The notes beneath the pieces are model-generated. The model ran no database searches. It had not been told where the DNA came from and saw nothing but the letters and a program-made list of their open reading frames with translations. This document shows, piece by piece, positions 61,690 through 64,000 of a stretch of 64,000 nucleotides of DNA. Position numbers and translations under genes: made by a program. The DNA lies in NCBI RefSeq assembly GCF_041296385.1, contig NC_091013.1, positions 29,831,001 through 29,895,000 of the forward strand. Reading direction: 5' to 3'. Source of the DNA: Aphelocoma coerulescens (Eukaryota > Chordata > Aves > Passeriformes > Corvidae). Positions within the stretch are counted from its first letter, which is position 1; each line of letters opens with the position of its first letter.

Positions 61690-64000
61690 GAAAAAGAAGC
61701 TCTGACAATGCATTTTTATTGCTGTGTAATGGATATCAAACCTTTATTATGATACGAAACAGCTGAACAAAGTAAAATGCTAAAGGTGTCTATTCCTTAG
61801 AAGTGATTGGATATACAATACATATAGTTACCTATAACAACACAGCTGTATATAAGTGAAGGCTTTCTTGCTAAGTGGCTGAATGTAAGCCAACACTAAT
61901 ACAACTATACCATAGAAACCTTTTCCACAGTTCCTGCTTCATGTCCATGTTTCTGTTTCTCTCCTCTACCCAGCATCGGCTCCTATATACCTGTGGTTTA
62001 ATTCCAGATATCCACAAAGCCTCACACAGCCACTCAGCCACTGCCCCCCACCAGTGGGATTGGAGAGAGAATCAAAAGGGTAAAAGCTGGAAATCTCATG
62101 GGTAGAGATAACGACAGCTTAATAGGGAAAGGAAAAGCCTCATACACAAGCAGAGAAAACCAAGGAATTAATTCACTGCTTCCCATGAGCAGGCAGGTGT
62201 TCAGCCATCTCCAGGAGAGCAGGGCCCCATCATGAGCAACAATTACTTGGGAAGACAAACGGCGTTGCTCCAAACATGCCCCTTTCTCTGTATACATCCC
62301 CCTGTACACTGAGAATGATGTCACAGGTTTCAGAATATTCCTCTGGTCAGCTGGGGTCAGTTCCCATGGGCCCCAGTCTCCTCACCAGCATGGCAGTGTG
62401 AAAAGCAGAAAAGGGCTTGGCCCTGGGTGAGCATAACAAAAACATCTCTATATTATCAGCCCTGGGTTCAAAACAGAGCCCCATGCTAACCACTGGGAAG
62501 AAAATTAATTCTACTGCAGACAAATCCAGCACAAGAAAACCTTCAGTGCAGCAATGTCATTGAACCATTGTTCAATAATCCTTACACGACACCACCATAA
62601 ATCCTTAAAGAATATGGCCTCCAATGGCCTCCTTTTCTCAATGGTGAGTGCACTCAGGTTCTCCCTGTGAGATGAGATGCTGCTCATCTCTTCACTTCTC
62701 CTTTGCAAGTCTGGTCTGTCTATGTTACAAGGTCAGACATTTCCAAGTAGTAAGGGAACACTGTTGGGAATATCAGCTAGAGAAGTTCTGTCTTTGTATT
62801 TTTAAATTTACAAAAGAAAGGCAGAGAAGGGCTTTGACCCAGACCCTCACAGATTCACTTTCCACTCAGGCAAAACTGGTTGGCATGACTTGCTCCTAAC
62901 AAATAATTCGATCAAGCTCTATCTCCTCCTGGAGAGTCTCAAGTGACAACAAAAGGTGACAGTGTTGAATGATTCCACTTTCATCTATTCCACATGATTA
63001 AGGGGTTTAGTCTAATAAATTCCACTACACAAAAATAAGTATAAATGATGACAGGAAAGATGCAGCTTAGTCCCTGCATAAAGAGATTTGTTTGGGTTTT
63101 TTCCCCCCTCACATAAATAGAGGTCTTTCTAGGAAGGTGAGTTTGTGTATACTTATCTTCAGTTAAGCTCATGAAGCTTGCAGGGAGGCTGTAAAGCTCT
63201 GTAAGCTCTTAAGACTGGACGGCACTACCCCATGAGCACAGCATTTAAAATCAGTGGAGACAGAGAACCCCTAAACATAACTCCCTTTAAATAGTCAGAC
63301 CTTGTTAATCCAAGCTTAGTTTAACCAAATGCCCGAGTATCTGAAATACTTAAGTGGCAACCTGTCTCCAAGTCTGAATGTACCTTTGATTTGTTAATCT
63401 GATTGTAAGGGTGGGGGTATCCTATATGAAATGAAGTTTGCAAACAGCTTTGGATTAATCAGTCTTACATGCTACAAAACAAAGTAGATTTCTGCTACTG
63501 TATTTATCATCAGGAAGGGCTGGCACCCTCTCTCACTGGCTGATTTATAGAATTGCACATTTGGCACAGCAGTATAATATTCAGATGGCAGAGTTTTCTA
63601 ATAAGGATGTGCAATGAATGGAAATAAATGGAATGTACCTGAAATTATGCACCTAACTTTTGAGTACATTATGTCCTGGTAGCTTAAAAAAATAAATAAA
63701 TCTTTACTGGAATACATTAAGTTTCTGGACAACCTGACTAATGCATAGCAAATTTGTCACTTTTAAAATATTCATTTGTGCTTATTTGGCCTCTTAGTCA
63801 TGTGTTTATTCTGTTATGGTTCCAAGGAAATGTTACATGTTAAATCAACTAGATTCTGATATAAGGCTGCTTGTCATTTTGGTTCTATTCAAAGAATTTC
63901 TTATGTTTGATATCTCCAGGACATTAATGCTGGGGCATCTGTCCATTTCCAAAAATGAGCTATCACACATCTGGCTGCTGGTAATAATTGTTTTATCAAT
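61690..64000. other. Non-coding DNA, nothing recognised
   Basis: No repeat family, exon or RNA gene was recognised up to the window end. Confidence 0.5.

Noticed and set aside
1..64000. CRISPR array, phage or bacterial gene cluster, rRNA or tRNA gene
   Set aside because: No direct-repeat/spacer pattern, no dense same-strand ORFs with ribosome binding sites, and no recognisable RNA gene; CR1 and LTR remnants show vertebrate DNA.

Overview
This window reads as nuclear DNA of a vertebrate, most likely a bird. It is AT-rich, has no dense coding, and carries several 3' ends of CR1 LINEs (plus strand near 31.5 kb and 53.4 kb, minus strand near 39.9 kb) with their characteristic ATTCTATG-like terminal octamers. 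It also carries solo long terminal repeats of endogenous retroviruses. The TGTCTTGG-start LTR near 48.8 kb resembles LTRs I associate with songbirds, so a passerine is my best guess; that is inference from memory, not a database match.

No complete gene can be shown. The window looks like a gene desert or the inside of very large introns. A handful of short open segments have splice-site-like borders on the plus strand (7013-7134, 8153-8215, 9893-10017, 45788-45922, 46509-46631, 48187-48346). The first reads most convincingly as protein. All are weak calls, because a 64 kb AT-rich sequence contains many chance GT/AG pairs.

Layout. 1-11 kb: plain AT-rich sequence with the first three exon candidates. 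12-25 kb: several blocks of high-complexity sequence rich in homeodomain, POU and TGACA-type motifs that look like conserved regulatory elements, around an isolated CpG island at about 16.73-16.96 kb. Microsatellites, poly(A) tracts and traces of old interspersed repeats are scattered among them. 26-35 kb: plain sequence with an AT-rich hairpin region, a strong G-quadruplex motif at 27.79 kb and a CR1 copy. 35.9-36.8 kb: a minus-strand LTR whose transcribed part contains a 231-bp minisatellite with a 10-bp unit, the most distinctive structure here. 38.8-40 kb: a GATA-type microsatellite and a CR1 copy. 45.7-50.9 kb: exon-like segments, a 638-bp plus-strand LTR and a degenerate LTR-like block. 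53.3-54 kb: a CR1 end and a GC-richer stretch. 54-64 kb: almost featureless.

The ORFs on both strands otherwise look like chance openings. No rRNA, tRNA, CRISPR array, bacterial operon or novel multi-gene system is visible.
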